From JAPSGB01 sp963775185 (GTDB lineage: Bacteria; Myxococcota_A; Polyangia; Polyangiales; Polyangiaceae): a DNA stretch of 64,000 bases. The stretch is taken from assembly GCA_963775185.1 (NCBI GenBank), contig CAVZIE010000031.1:992001-1056000 (forward strand), written 5' to 3'. The notes beneath the pieces are model-generated. The model was not told where the DNA came from and ran no database searches. It was given only the letters and a program-made list of their open reading frames with translations. Within the stretch, counting starts at the first letter, position 1; each line of letters begins with the position of its first letter. Shown here piece after piece: positions 47,020 through 55,100 of the stretch. Both the position numbers and the translations under genes were made by a program.

Positions 47020-48201
47020 TCAAGGCGTCAGGGGATCGCTCACGCGCGAGTAGTGGGCGTCGCGCGCGAACCAGACCCGGAACACGTCCCGCGCCACCTC
47101 GTTGGCCTTGCGCCGCCACACGTGCCCGTTCTGGAGCAGCACCCCGACGACGATGCGCGGGCTGCGGCTGGGAGCGAAGCCGACGAACCAGCTGCTGGTG
47201 GGATCGTGGGGCGTCGGCTGGAGCGTGCCGGTCTTGCCCGCCACCTGCACGCCCGGCAAATAGCTGTGGTGCGACTCGTCGGTGAACGCGTGGAGCGACG
47301 TGCCGCTGTTCACCGTTACCTCCATCATGTGCCGGAGGATACGCGCGGTGCGCGGCTGGAACACGCGCCCGACGATCTCGCGGTGCGCCGGCGCCTGCCA
47401 CGCGCCGGCGCGCTCGACGATGTGCGGCCGCACCGCGCGCCCGCCACTGGCGACGCTGTATGCCAGCCACGTGGCTCCGAGCGCCGACAGCGTGCTGTCT
47501 ACGAAGCCCGCGGACGCCCGGGCGAAGGCCAGGTCGTTGTACGGCACGTGCAGCGTGCCGAGCGGCACCGCGGCGTCGAACGGCACGTTCTTGTTGAAGC
47601 CGACGCGGGCGCCGGTCGTGACTAGATCGTCGCGCATCAGGTAATGCGTGGAGAGCTGCGCGTAGATGGCGTTGATGCTGTGACCGAGCGCGAGCCCGAA
47701 ATGCGTGCAGCGCACGTCCGGGCCGCCGCGCGGCGCGCGCAGGTGGCGGCGCTCGATGGCGTGCACGCCGCCGCTGTAGCAGACCTTGTCCGACGGCGAG
47801 ACCCGCGTGTGCTCGAGCAAGGCCGCGGTCGTCACGATCTTGAACACGCTGGCCGACGGCGCGAGCCGCTCGAGCAACACGTCGCCGGGGTGGGCCGCGC
47901 CGTGCTCGGCCCACGCCAGCACGCGTCCCGTACGCGCTTCGATGGCGATCACCGCTCCCGCCTCCGGGGCCGCCCGGGCGAGCAGTCGCTCGGCCGCCCG
48001 CTGCAGCCCCGGCTCGAGGGTCAGCTCGGCGCGGCCCCCGCCGGCAACCGGCGCCGTGGCCCCGGTCTCCGTCACGTTGATGTGGCGCAGATCGACCGCC
48101 GGCGGTTCGTCGTCCGCCGCCAGAGCGGGCGTCGTGGCGAGCAGGGCGAGCGCGGCCAGGACCGGCGCCGCCCCGATCAGCTGTGCGAGCCATCGGGACA
48201 C
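47020..48201 (-). CDS. Penicillin-binding protein transpeptidase domain protein
   Basis: A 393-residue exported enzyme. It starts at GTG 48201 with a signal sequence (LIGAAPVLAALALLATTPALA). All three active-site motifs are present: SVFK (SxxK), SIN (SxN) and KTG in VAGKTGTLQ. It would cross-link peptidoglycan in the periplasm and is penicillin-sensitive by family. No large PBP2-type dimerisation domain is present; it is shorter than a class B PBP and could be a class D-like or specialised transpeptidase. Confidence 0.87.
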   Translation of the reverse strand: MSRWLAQLIGAAPVLAALALLATTPALAADDEPPAVDLRHINVTETGATAPVAGGGRAELTLEPGLQRAAERLLARAAPEAGAVIAIEARTGRVLAWAEHGAAHPGDVLLERLAPSASVFKIVTTAALLEHTRVSPSDKVCYSGGVHAIERRHLRAPRGGPDVRCTHFGLALGHSINAIYAQLSTHYLMRDDLVTTGARVGFNKNVPFDAAVPLGTLHVPYNDLAFARASAGFVDSTLSALGATWLAYSVASGGRAVRPHIVERAGAWQAPAHREIVGRVFQPRTARILRHMMEVTVNSGTSLHAFTDESHHSYLPGVQVAGKTGTLQPTPHDPTSSWFVGFAPSRSPRIVVGVLLQNGHVWRRKANEVARDVFRVWFARDAHYSRVSDPLTP

Positions 48202-48247
48202 CCGCCGATCGTCGCGCGCCGGTGCTTGTTGGCCAACTAAGGGGGGA

Positions 48248-48268
48248 TGCCGGTCCGGCGCGGAACCG
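48248..48268 (+). repeat. Dispersed GC-rich element, copy 9
   Basis: TGCCGGTCCGGCGCGGAA + CCG, 46 nt upstream of the penicillin-binding protein start and 113 nt upstream of the PilZ start. Here CCGGT...ACCGG also makes the element itself an imperfect 20-bp palindrome. Confidence 0.88.
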
Positions 48269-48381
48269 GCGCGCTTACTGAAGCGTCGCGCCCCGCGCCG
48301 TCGGTGTCGCGCGACGCATCGGAACTTGGCCCCGCCGATCGCGGCCATCCTACGATCTCGTTTCGAAGACTGGAGGATCCC

Positions 48382-48714
48382 ATGGAACGACGCGTCGGTT
48401 TCCGAGCACGTACCGATTTCGGTGTCATTGCACGCGACGGCAGCCTGTCGGCACATTGCCGCGCGGTCGAGCTGTCTGCGACCGGGATCATCGTCGATCG
48501 CGGTCACCCGGTGCTGGCGCGTGACGAGCGGATCCTGATCCCGCTCGAGCTCCGCCTGCCGGAGCGACACCGGACGATCCGCGCCATCGCTCGCCACGTG
48601 CGCTCGTACGGGTCGCGCCAGTGTCTCAAGTTCGTCCGCATCCACGACGCGGATCGGCTCTCGTTGGCCGAGCACCTGGACCTGTGCCAGCTCCGCGGCA
48701 TTCCCCTTTGCTGA
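48382..48714 (+). CDS. PilZ-domain protein
   Basis: A 110-residue single-domain protein. It starts at ATG 48382 after GGAGG. The cyclic-di-GMP pattern R-R-x3-R (ERRVGFR) and a degenerate D/NxSxxG (ELSATGI) are present, followed by a six-stranded barrel pattern (ILIPLELRLPERHRTIRAIARHVRS). It probably senses cyclic-di-GMP for motility or polysaccharide control. Followed closely by a lipoprotein gene on the same strand. Confidence 0.75.
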   Translation: MERRVGFRARTDFGVIARDGSLSAHCRAVELSATGIIVDRGHPVLARDERILIPLELRLPERHRTIRAIARHVRSYGSRQCLKFVRIHDADRLSLAEHLDLCQLRGIPLC

Positions 48715-48743
48715 AGCTCTCCCGCCACTTCCGGATCCGCGCC

Positions 48744-49673
48744 ATGAAGAGACTTTCCCGTTCCGCCGTCACCGCCAGCGCGCTGGTCGCGCTGGCGGTC
48801 ACTTCCTCCGCCTGCGTCGTGCCGGCCACGCGCTACGACGAGGCCCGCTCCGCGCTCGCGCTCGAGCAACAGGCGAACCGCACGGCCGGCGCGCGCTTGT
48901 ACGAGATGGAGGCGAAGGTCGCCGCCCTGCAGGCGCAGATCGACAAGCGCCAGCACGAGCTCGACGTCCAGAGCGAGCGCGTCGCCCAGAGCCAGCTGGA
49001 CACGAGCGTCGCGGCGCGCAAGCAGCAGGACGCGACCGAGCTCGTCGACCAGCTGCGCGAGGAGCTGGAGCGCGTCGGTGACCACCTGCGCGCCTTCGCC
49101 GACCAGAAGCAGGAGCTCGGCCAGGCCCTCGACGCCGCCGAGGCGCGCATCAAGCGCTTGAGCGAGGTCGAGCGCGAGGCGTCCGAGCGCGCCCTGGTCG
49201 TGCGCGATTTGTCGCTGCTGCTCCGCGACGCGATCGCCACCGGCGACGTCGAGCTGTCGATGAGCGAGGGGCGGCCGGTGCTGCGCGTGCCGCGCGCGCG
49301 CATCCTCGACGATGCGCGCGAGGTCAAGCCGGAGGGCAAGACGCTGCTCGCCGCCGTCGCTCGCGCGAGCCAGCTTCACCCGGGCTCGAGCGTGGTGCTC
49401 GCGGAGCGCGGCAAGAGCGACGGCGAGACCGCCGAGCAGAGCGCGACCGGGCTGCAGCACATCTCCGACGCCCTCGCCGGCGCAGGACTCTCCGCGAAGC
49501 GGGTGACCATCGACGTGCCGGCCGAGCACGCCGCGCCGGCGCAAGCGACCGCTGCCGCCGACGCGGGCGGTTCCGCGCCGACCGCGGCCAAGGACGCCCA
49601 GCCCGCTGCCAAGCCGTCGATGCCCGCCGAGGCGACCATCGAGATCGCCATCGAGACGTCGTCCAGCAGCTGA
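48744..49673 (+). CDS. Coiled-coil lipoprotein
   Basis: A 309-residue predicted lipoprotein (SSACVV lipobox) with a long coiled coil (LYEMEAKVAALQAQIDKRQHEL to LDAAEARIKRLSEVERE). A C-terminal domain that resembles OmpA/MotB-like region follows (LVVRDLSLLLRDAIATGDVELSMSEGRPVLRVP, LLAAVARASQLHPGSSVVL), but no OmpA peptidoglycan motif is complete. Ala/Pro-rich tail. Starts 29 bases after the PilZ stop. Confidence 0.75.
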   Translation: MKRLSRSAVTASALVALAVTSSACVVPATRYDEARSALALEQQANRTAGARLYEMEAKVAALQAQIDKRQHELDVQSERVAQSQLDTSVAARKQQDATELVDQLREELERVGDHLRAFADQKQELGQALDAAEARIKRLSEVEREASERALVVRDLSLLLRDAIATGDVELSMSEGRPVLRVPRARILDDAREVKPEGKTLLAAVARASQLHPGSSVVLAERGKSDGETAEQSATGLQHISDALAGAGLSAKRVTIDVPAEHAAPAQATAAADAGGSAPTAAKDAQPAAKPSMPAEATIEIAIETSSSS

Positions 49674-49675
49674 CT

Positions 49676-49690
49676 CGCGCCGGACCGGCA
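49676..49690 (-). repeat. Dispersed GC-rich element, copy 10
   Basis: CGCGCCGGACCGGCA, two bases after the lipoprotein stop and six bases before the SDR stop codon (reverse). Together with copy 11 it brackets the SDR gene as a perfect 15-bp inverted repeat. Confidence 0.85.
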
Positions 49691-49696
49691 GCAGGA

Positions 49697-50446
49697 TCAG
49701 GCGAACGCGTCGACGGCAGCGACGTTGCGGCCGCCGTCCACCACCAGCTCGTGTCCGGTGACGAACGGCGCGCGCGCGAGATACAGCACGGCATCGGCGA
49801 TGTCGCTCGCGTCGCCCACGCGGCCGAGCGGCGTGCGACCGGCGATCCGCGCGACCACCTGGGCGTCCATGTCCGGTGGGGGCAGCACCGTTCCGGGCGC
49901 GACCGCGTTCACACGCACGTCCGGCGCGAGCTCGAGGCAGAGCACGCGCATCAACTGGCGCAGCGCGCCCTTCGAGACGACGTAGGGCACGTGGTTCTTG
50001 AACGGCGTGGTAGCGCCCGAGCAGGTGATGAACACGATCGAGCCGCGGCTCGCGCGCAGCGCCGGCGTCGCCTGGTGCGCGAGCGCGAACGGCGCGGCGA
50101 GGTTCAGCTCCAGCGTGCGGTCCCACGCGGCGTCGTCGACGTCGTCCCAGCGGACGCGCTCGAAGCTTGCCGCGCTCGGGACCAGCAGGTCGAGGCCGCC
50201 CAGGCGCGCCACGCACGCGTCGACCAGGCGGCGGGCTGCGACGCGATCGCCGAGATCCGCCTGGAGCGTGTCGGCGCGACCGCCAGCGGCGCGGATCGCC
50301 TCGGCGGTCTCCAAGGCGCCGGCGTCGCTCCGGTGGTAGTGCACCCCGACGTGCATGCCCGCGCCGCCGAGCGCGACGGCGATCGCCCGACCCAGACGCC
50401 GGCCGGCGCCGGTCACGAGAGCGCGCTTGCCGGCCAGGTCGATCAT
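49697..50446 (-). CDS. Short-chain dehydrogenase, pteridine-reductase-like
   Basis: A 249-residue Rossmann oxidoreductase. The N-terminal motif TGAGRRLGRAIA with HYHRSD nearby resembles PTR1/FolM pteridine reductases, which reduce dihydrobiopterin or dihydrofolate with NADPH. The active-site segment ITCSGATTPFKNHVPYVVSKGALRQL keeps Ser, Tyr and Lys. The end VTGHELVVDGGRNVAA is standard for the family. A copy of the dispersed element lies just before the ATG, leaving no normal ribosome-binding site, and another just after its stop. Confidence 0.88.
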   Translation of the reverse strand: MIDLAGKRALVTGAGRRLGRAIAVALGGAGMHVGVHYHRSDAGALETAEAIRAAGGRADTLQADLGDRVAARRLVDACVARLGGLDLLVPSAASFERVRWDDVDDAAWDRTLELNLAAPFALAHQATPALRASRGSIVFITCSGATTPFKNHVPYVVSKGALRQLMRVLCLELAPDVRVNAVAPGTVLPPPDMDAQVVARIAGRTPLGRVGDASDIADAVLYLARAPFVTGHELVVDGGRNVAAVDAFA

Positions 50447-50460
50447 GCCGGTCCGGCGCG
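50446..50460 (+). repeat. Dispersed GC-rich element, copy 11
   Basis: TGCCGGTCCGGCGCG. It overlaps the last base of the SDR start codon (50444-50446) and ends two bases from the stop of the reverse-strand lipoprotein gene. In both copies 10 and 11 the stop is followed by TCGCGCCGGACCGGCA. Confidence 0.85.
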
Positions 50461-50462
50461 AC

Positions 50463-51182
50463 TCAGAGGGTGAACGTGACCTTCGCGGGCCAGCTGCCCG
50501 GCGAGGGATACTTCGCGTCCTTCAGCACGCCGATCAGGCACTCGACGGCGGCCTCGCCGTCCTGGTCGGGCGGCGCGACGCCGACAGATAGCGCGTTGCC
50601 GTGCGTGTCCACGTACACCGTCGCGGTGAAGTTGCCGCTCGCGCTCTTCTTGCAGTCGTCGAGCTTCGACGACACGCTTGACAGCGTGTCGCCCACGCGG
50701 TCGGCGGACCAATCGGTCGGCGGGCGCACGTCGTTCGGCGGATCGAAGTCGAACGACTTGCTCGCCAGGCCGGTCTTGCCGCCTACGGGCTTGGGCCACG
50801 TCTTCGACCGCAGCACGTCGAGCATGCACTGCTCGGTATCGTGATCGCCGAGGGTCGACTGCTCGAGGCGCGCGTCCGACAGCTGGCCGTCTTGCCCGAC
50901 CTTGATCGCGAAGCCGACGGAGCCGCCCAGGTACTCGACGCGCTTCGCGCCGGCGTCGAGGCACTTCTGCAGGCCGCCGAGGCACGTCTGGAACGTGCGC
51001 GTCACGTCGTCCTCGTTCATGGCGCCGATCTCCGCGCTCACCTGCGGCACCGGGCCGTGGTCGGCGTGCGGCTCCTCGACGGGCTCGTCGCTCGTCTTCG
51101 GCGGCGGCGTGCTGCCGCCACACCCCACCGCGAACAATGCCAGCGCGAGCGCCAGCGCGCTTCCTCGTAGTCCAGCCGTCAT
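50463..51182 (-). CDS. AgmX-like lipoprotein with TonB-like C-terminal domain
   Basis: A 239-residue predicted lipoprotein (AVGCGG lipobox, then a Pro-rich acidic linker). Two paired segments, NEDDVTRTFQTCLGGLQKCLDAGAKRVEYLGGSVGFAIKV and SSVSSKLDDCKKSASGNFTATVYV, have the pattern of AgmX/PglI-type C-terminal domains from Myxococcus. The family is associated with envelope machinery and gliding; the specific role is not clear. A domain of the same kind ends the probable anti-sigma protein at 61402. Confidence 0.7.
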   Translation of the reverse strand: MTAGLRGSALALALALFAVGCGGSTPPPKTSDEPVEEPHADHGPVPQVSAEIGAMNEDDVTRTFQTCLGGLQKCLDAGAKRVEYLGGSVGFAIKVGQDGQLSDARLEQSTLGDHDTEQCMLDVLRSKTWPKPVGGKTGLASKSFDFDPPNDVRPPTDWSADRVGDTLSSVSSKLDDCKKSASGNFTATVYVDTHGNALSVGVAPPDQDGEAAVECLIGVLKDAKYPSPGSWPAKVTFTL

Positions 51183-51254
51183 CAAGCCATAACGACTAGC
51201 CCGACCCGCATTCCAGAGCAAGCTCGCGCGCGGCGACGGCCCGCGGAATCCGCC

Positions 51255-52025
51255 TCAGCTGTCGAACAACACGATGCCTGGAAGGCCGGGCAGGCGCGCG
51301 CGCAGCGCGGGCTTCGGGCGCACCGCGACGCCGACTCGCGCCTCCAGCAGCATCGCCTCGTCGAACAGGTTGTCGCCAAAGCTTGCCAACCAGTCCGCGC
51401 GGTCGATCACCGAGCGCGCCGCCGGGATCTTGTGCTCGGCGTACGGCACGTCTCCGGCGAGCCGCGGCGCGATCCGCGCCGCGCCCATCGCCGGCGTGCT
51501 CGCCGCGATGTCGCCGGGCGAGAAGCTCCACAGCGCGCCCGCCTCCTCGACGATGCCACGCGGCGACGCGCTGACGATCACGACGCGGAGCCCCGACACG
51601 CGTGCCCACTCGACGACGGGCTCGAGGGCGCGGTTCAGGCGCGAAGCGAGCCCGCTCTCCGCGAACGCCGCGCGCGCGAGCTCCGCGAGCTCCGTGGCGG
51701 TGAAGCCCGCGTAGCACCACGTCATCATCGCGCACACGTCGCGCTCGGGGTAGCGGCCGGCGCGGTACGCCTCGAACGATGCGCCGGCGATCTCCGACGC
51801 GGTGCCGGCCGGCTTCAGCCCGTGCGCGCGCGCGTCCGCTTCGAGCGCCGCGCGCGCGTCTTGCCGGAGCAGGCCGCGGGTGATCGCGTAGTGGAACGTG
51901 TCCTCGGAGACGTCGCCGGCCCACAGCGTGCCGTCGCCGTCGAACACCAGCGCGCTTTCGCCGGGCACGCGCGCGCGCTCGAGCGTCGCGATCAGCGCGT
52001 TCGTGTCCACCGCTGGGAGCGTCAC
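51255..52025 (-). CDS. HAD-superfamily phosphatase (SerB-like)
   Basis: A 256-residue phosphatase. The nucleophile motif FDGDGTLW is at residues about 30-37, motif II Ser in VVIVSASPRGI, and motif III/IV as KIPAARSVIDRADWLASFGDNLFDEAML. It resembles phosphoserine phosphatase (PF12710 type). GTG 52025 overlaps the upstream gene's stop (GTGA), so translation is coupled to the nucleotidyltransferase. The substrate is unknown. Confidence 0.82.
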   Translation of the reverse strand: MTLPAVDTNALIATLERARVPGESALVFDGDGTLWAGDVSEDTFHYAITRGLLRQDARAALEADARAHGLKPAGTASEIAGASFEAYRAGRYPERDVCAMMTWCYAGFTATELAELARAAFAESGLASRLNRALEPVVEWARVSGLRVVIVSASPRGIVEEAGALWSFSPGDIAASTPAMGAARIAPRLAGDVPYAEHKIPAARSVIDRADWLASFGDNLFDEAMLLEARVGVAVRPKPALRARLPGLPGIVLFDS

Positions 52026-52786
52026 GGACGCTGCCGCCACCACTGCTCCGCCATCGCGAGATCCTCCAGCGTGTCGATCTCCATGTACCCGCCGGGCGTG
52101 TTCTCGCGGTGCATCGTCGCGCCCTGCTCGAGCATGTGCTGGAGCAGATCGATCAGGTACGCCTTCTCGAAGGTGCGCCCCTCGCGCCACACCGTGCCGG
52201 CATGGGCGGCTTTCGCGGCGTCGAACGCTTCCACGAGCTGCCCGGCGCCGTCGGGCGAGAGCTTCATCACGCCGATGAACTCGCCGTCCGCCTCCTCGCT
52301 GGCGATGCGGCGGCCGAGCTCCACCACCCGGCTGCCGTCGGCGCGGAGCTTCTCGGCGTCTGTCTCGGGGTGCTGCGAGCGGCTGGTGTAGCGGCGGCGC
52401 CACGCGGTGTCGCAGCCCAGTACGATCTGTTCCGGATTGTTCACCAACTGTTTCACCACGGCACCGTCGTAGACGATATCCGCGTACGTCGAGATGAATC
52501 CTTCCCCCAGGAAAGCGCGCGCATAGAGCAGCGAGAGCAGGATGTTGTTCGTTTCCCACGCCGCGTTTCTTACGTAAGTGAACTCGGGGTAGCGCTCGCG
52601 TACGGCGTGCTCGGCGTAGCCGCTGATGAAGATCACGTCCTTGCGGGAAACCCCCGCTTCCGCCAGGGCTTCGAGGATCCACTCGAGCATCGGCCGGCCC
52701 ATCACGCGGACCAGCGTCTTCGGGATCTCGTTCGTCTCGTGACCGAGCCGGCTGCCGCGTCCGGCTCCGATGATGACAGCGCGCAT
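52022..52786 (-). CDS. Sugar/phosphocholine-type nucleotidyltransferase
   Basis: A 254-residue NTP transferase. The nucleotide motif is GAGRGSRLGHETNEIPKTLVRVMGRPML and a metal-binding Asp lies in STYADIVYDGAV. Similar to LicC-type CTP:phosphocholine or AepX-neighbour cytidylyltransferases, as well as MurNAc-1-P uridylyltransferases. The pairing with a HAD phosphatase (4-nt overlap) suggests a pathway for a nucleotide-activated head group or sugar in the envelope, but no third gene is present to define it. Confidence 0.85.
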   Translation of the reverse strand: MRAVIIGAGRGSRLGHETNEIPKTLVRVMGRPMLEWILEALAEAGVSRKDVIFISGYAEHAVRERYPEFTYVRNAAWETNNILLSLLYARAFLGEGFISTYADIVYDGAVVKQLVNNPEQIVLGCDTAWRRRYTSRSQHPETDAEKLRADGSRVVELGRRIASEEADGEFIGVMKLSPDGAGQLVEAFDAAKAAHAGTVWREGRTFEKAYLIDLLQHMLEQGATMHRENTPGGYMEIDTLEDLAMAEQWWRQRP

Positions 52787-52800
52787 GCGGCCCAGAGCAT

Positions 52801-52820
52801 AGCCGACGGATCCGTCGGCT
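52801..52820. promoter_or_regulatory. Perfect 20-bp palindrome in a divergent promoter region
   Basis: AGCCGACGGATCCGTCGGCT is exactly self-complementary with no loop. It is centred in the 94-bp gap between the nucleotidyltransferase (start 52786, reverse) and the M20 peptidase (start 52881, forward), 15 bp from the first start. It has the appearance of a dimeric repressor site controlling both genes. Confidence 0.6.
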
Positions 52821-52842
52821 GCCCGGGACTTCTCCATTGACG

Positions 52843-52873
52843 CCCCGTCGTGCTTTCTGGCAAAGCACGGGGC
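52843..52873 (+). promoter_or_regulatory. Hairpin before the M20 peptidase start
   Basis: CGTGCTTT (52849-52856) and AAAGCACG (52862-52869) with loop CTGGC, extended by CCC/GGG outside. It ends eight bases before GTG 52881, so it could hide the weak ribosome-binding site (AAGG) or act as a pause or terminator. Confidence 0.45.
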
Positions 52874-52880
52874 AAGGCTC

Positions 52881-54179
52881 GTGGAAGACGCTACGCTCGA
52901 CGAAGGCCGGTTCATCGACCTCCTGCGCCGCCTGGTCGCACTCGCGCCCAGGTTGCAGAATTCGCCCGATGTCGGGCTGGTGCCCGAGGAGCGCCTGCCG
53001 GCCCAGCTCGTGCTCGACGCGCTCCGCCCGCACGTCGAAAGCGGCTTCATCCAGGCCGAGCTGCTGGCAGCGCCAGGTCACGAGGCGCGGCCGAACCTCG
53101 TGCTCACGGTGGCGGGTACCGGTCCCGGCACGCTCGGCTTCGTCGGCGCGCACTTCGACGTGGTGCCCGCCGACAAGGTCGTCGAAGGCTGGGAGCGCGA
53201 GCCGTTCGAGCTGTGGGTCGGCGAGGACGGCACGCTCTACGGTCGTGGCGTCACCGACTGTCTCGGCCACGTCGCCGTGCTGACGGATTTCCTGGCACAG
53301 CTCGCCGAGCGTGGCCGCCGTCCCCTGCGCACGCTCAAGGTCGTGCTGATCTCCAACGAGGAAGAGGCGCCGATCCCCGAGATCGGTCTCGACTACGTCG
53401 TCGAGGGCGGGCACATCGACGACCTCAAGGCGGGCCCGGTGTACTGGCTCGACAGCGCCGACTTCGGGCCGACCGTCGGCACCGGCGGCATGTGCATGTG
53501 GGAGCTCGACGTGAAGGGCGTGCCCGGACACTCCGGTCTCACGCACAACTGCGTCAACGCCCTCGAGCTGGCCATGGCCACGACGCTCGCCCTCGGCGAG
53601 TGGTTCAACGGAGCGTTTTCGCCGCACGCCGAGGAGGGGCGCTACGGCTTCTTGTCGTCGAGCACGCTCAAGGCCACCGTCATCAACGTCGCCAACAACA
53701 AGATCTCGAAGATCCCCGGCGCCGCCGTCGTCGGCGGGGACATCCGGCTGGTGCCGTTCTACGACATGCACGCCGCCATCGCCGGCGCCGTCGAGTTCGT
53801 GACGAAGCTCGACGAGCGGATCCAGAAGGGCGACGCGCCGCCGGGCTTCCCGCGAACGCGCACCGTGGACGGTCGCACCGGCAGCGTCACGCTTCGCCAG
53901 AAGGGCCGCTTCATGGAGGGCATCGCCTGCGATCTCGCGTCGCCCGGCCTGAAAGCGCTCGAGAGCGCCATGCGCAAGGTGCGCGGCCCGGACGAGGTGA
54001 AGCCGTACAGCATGACCGGCGCGCTGCCCCTCGTGCGCGATCTGCAGCGCAGGGGCTTCGACGTGCAGATCACAGGCTTCGGGCGCGGCGCCTACTATCA
54101 CGCGCCGAACGAGCAGGCGAACCTCGCCGACTTCCGCGACGGCTTCGCGATCCTGCGCGAGCTCGTCGAGCTTTCCTGA
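52881..54179 (+). CDS. M20-family metallopeptidase / deacylase
   Basis: A 432-residue dinuclear zinc hydrolase, ArgE/DapE/carboxypeptidase type. Metal ligands are in GAHFDVVPADK (His), GRGVTDCLGHVAVL (bridging Asp), VLISNEEEAPIPE (Glu, catalytic) and GRGAYYHAPNEQAN (His). It starts at GTG 52881. It could remove acyl or peptide groups from amino acids. The specificity is not deduced. A copy of the dispersed element begins three bases after the stop. Confidence 0.9.
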   Translation: MEDATLDEGRFIDLLRRLVALAPRLQNSPDVGLVPEERLPAQLVLDALRPHVESGFIQAELLAAPGHEARPNLVLTVAGTGPGTLGFVGAHFDVVPADKVVEGWEREPFELWVGEDGTLYGRGVTDCLGHVAVLTDFLAQLAERGRRPLRTLKVVLISNEEEAPIPEIGLDYVVEGGHIDDLKAGPVYWLDSADFGPTVGTGGMCMWELDVKGVPGHSGLTHNCVNALELAMATTLALGEWFNGAFSPHAEEGRYGFLSSSTLKATVINVANNKISKIPGAAVVGGDIRLVPFYDMHAAIAGAVEFVTKLDERIQKGDAPPGFPRTRTVDGRTGSVTLRQKGRFMEGIACDLASPGLKALESAMRKVRGPDEVKPYSMTGALPLVRDLQRRGFDVQITGFGRGAYYHAPNEQANLADFRDGFAILRELVELS

Positions 54180-54572
54180 TTCGCCGGTCCGGCGCGGAAT
54201 CCCGCGGCGCGCCGTCCGATCAATCGGGCGCCGGTGCCCACGACCTGAGAAATCCCCCGATTTCCAGGTGGAGAAACCGGGCAACCGATTCGGGTGCGAT
54301 GCCGCTCCATGGGGATGGCACAGGAAGGGCCGAAGGGCGGAAGATTCGGGGATGTGGCGGACGAAGTGATCGGTGCGCTGATCGAGGCGCGCCACGAACC
54401 GCTGCCGAGCGACTACAGGGGCTCGGGTCATCAACTACCTCGCGCCTGCTCGCCGACTTCAACGTCACCGCCCTGCGAAATGGCTTGCGACGGCTCCCGC
54501 CCGAATACGCCAGGTCCCTGGAAACCTCCTGTCCTTCCGGCCTTCCTGTGAAAGTCCAAATGAGGGGGTCTC
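54180..54572. other. Gene-free segment with lower GC (393 bp)
   Basis: Carries one copy of the dispersed element (54183-54202). A stretch (about 54240-54360 and 54420-54570) has a visibly lower GC content than its neighbours. Short open frames exist on both strands (for example LLADFNVTALRNGLRRLPPE in one forward frame), but none has a normal start or codon bias. It may be the remnant of an old gene. Confidence 0.6.
54183..54202 (+). repeat. Dispersed GC-rich element, copy 12
   Basis: GCCGGTCCGGCGCGGAATCC, beginning three bases after the M20 peptidase stop and oriented with the gene. Confidence 0.85.
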
Positions 54573-55085
54573 TCAGGGCCACGACCGGAACTGCGCGCCG
54601 GTGACGGCGAGGTACACGCTGTCGCAGAGCCGATCGCCCACTTGCCACGTGCCACGTGCGCGGCCGGTTTCGACGAAGCCGAGCCGATCGAGCAGCTTGA
54701 GCGACGCGGCGTTGTCCGGATCGACGTCGGCGGCGACGTGGGGAAGCTCGCGGTCGAACAGCGCCCGGCGCACGACCGCGTGCACGGCCTCGATGCCGTA
54801 GCCCTTGCCGGTGAAGTCGGGATGCAGGATGAAGCCGACGTCGGGATCGCGGTACAGCCCCGCCTTGCCGATCACGCGTCCTTCGAGGGTGATGACGTAG
54901 TCATCGCCGCTTCCGGCGATCATGCTGTCCAGCCAGCATGCTGTCTCGTCGAGGCTCCGGTGGGGGGGCGTCGACCAGTAGCGCGTCGCCCTGGGATCGC
55001 CGAGCACGGCGTGCATCGCCGCGAGGTCGCCGCTGTTCGCGGCGCGGAGCACCAGGCGCGGGGTCCGCAGCATCGGCAGCGTCAT
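54573..55085 (-). CDS. GNAT-family N-acetyltransferase (RimJ/RimL type)
   Basis: A 170-residue acetyltransferase. Characteristic segments are MLRTPRLVLRAANSGDLAAM, YVITLEGRVIGKAGLYRDPDVGFILHPDF, GKGYGIEAVHAVVRRAL (acetyl-CoA loop) and DVDPDNAASLKLLDRLGFVETG. Acts on a protein N-terminus, amino acid or antibiotic. It precedes the two-repeat lipoprotein gene with a 15-nt gap on the same strand. Confidence 0.88.
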   Translation of the reverse strand: MTLPMLRTPRLVLRAANSGDLAAMHAVLGDPRATRYWSTPPHRSLDETACWLDSMIAGSGDDYVITLEGRVIGKAGLYRDPDVGFILHPDFTGKGYGIEAVHAVVRRALFDRELPHVAADVDPDNAASLKLLDRLGFVETGRARGTWQVGDRLCDSVYLAVTGAQFRSWP

Positions 55086-55100
55086 GGCATCGCCGCCGCG

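Noticed and set aside
51255..54434. Reverse-strand frame of about 1060 codons
   Set aside because: Only its C-terminal part is the HAD phosphatase. The rest is antisense to the M20 peptidase and out of frame with the nucleotidyltransferase.
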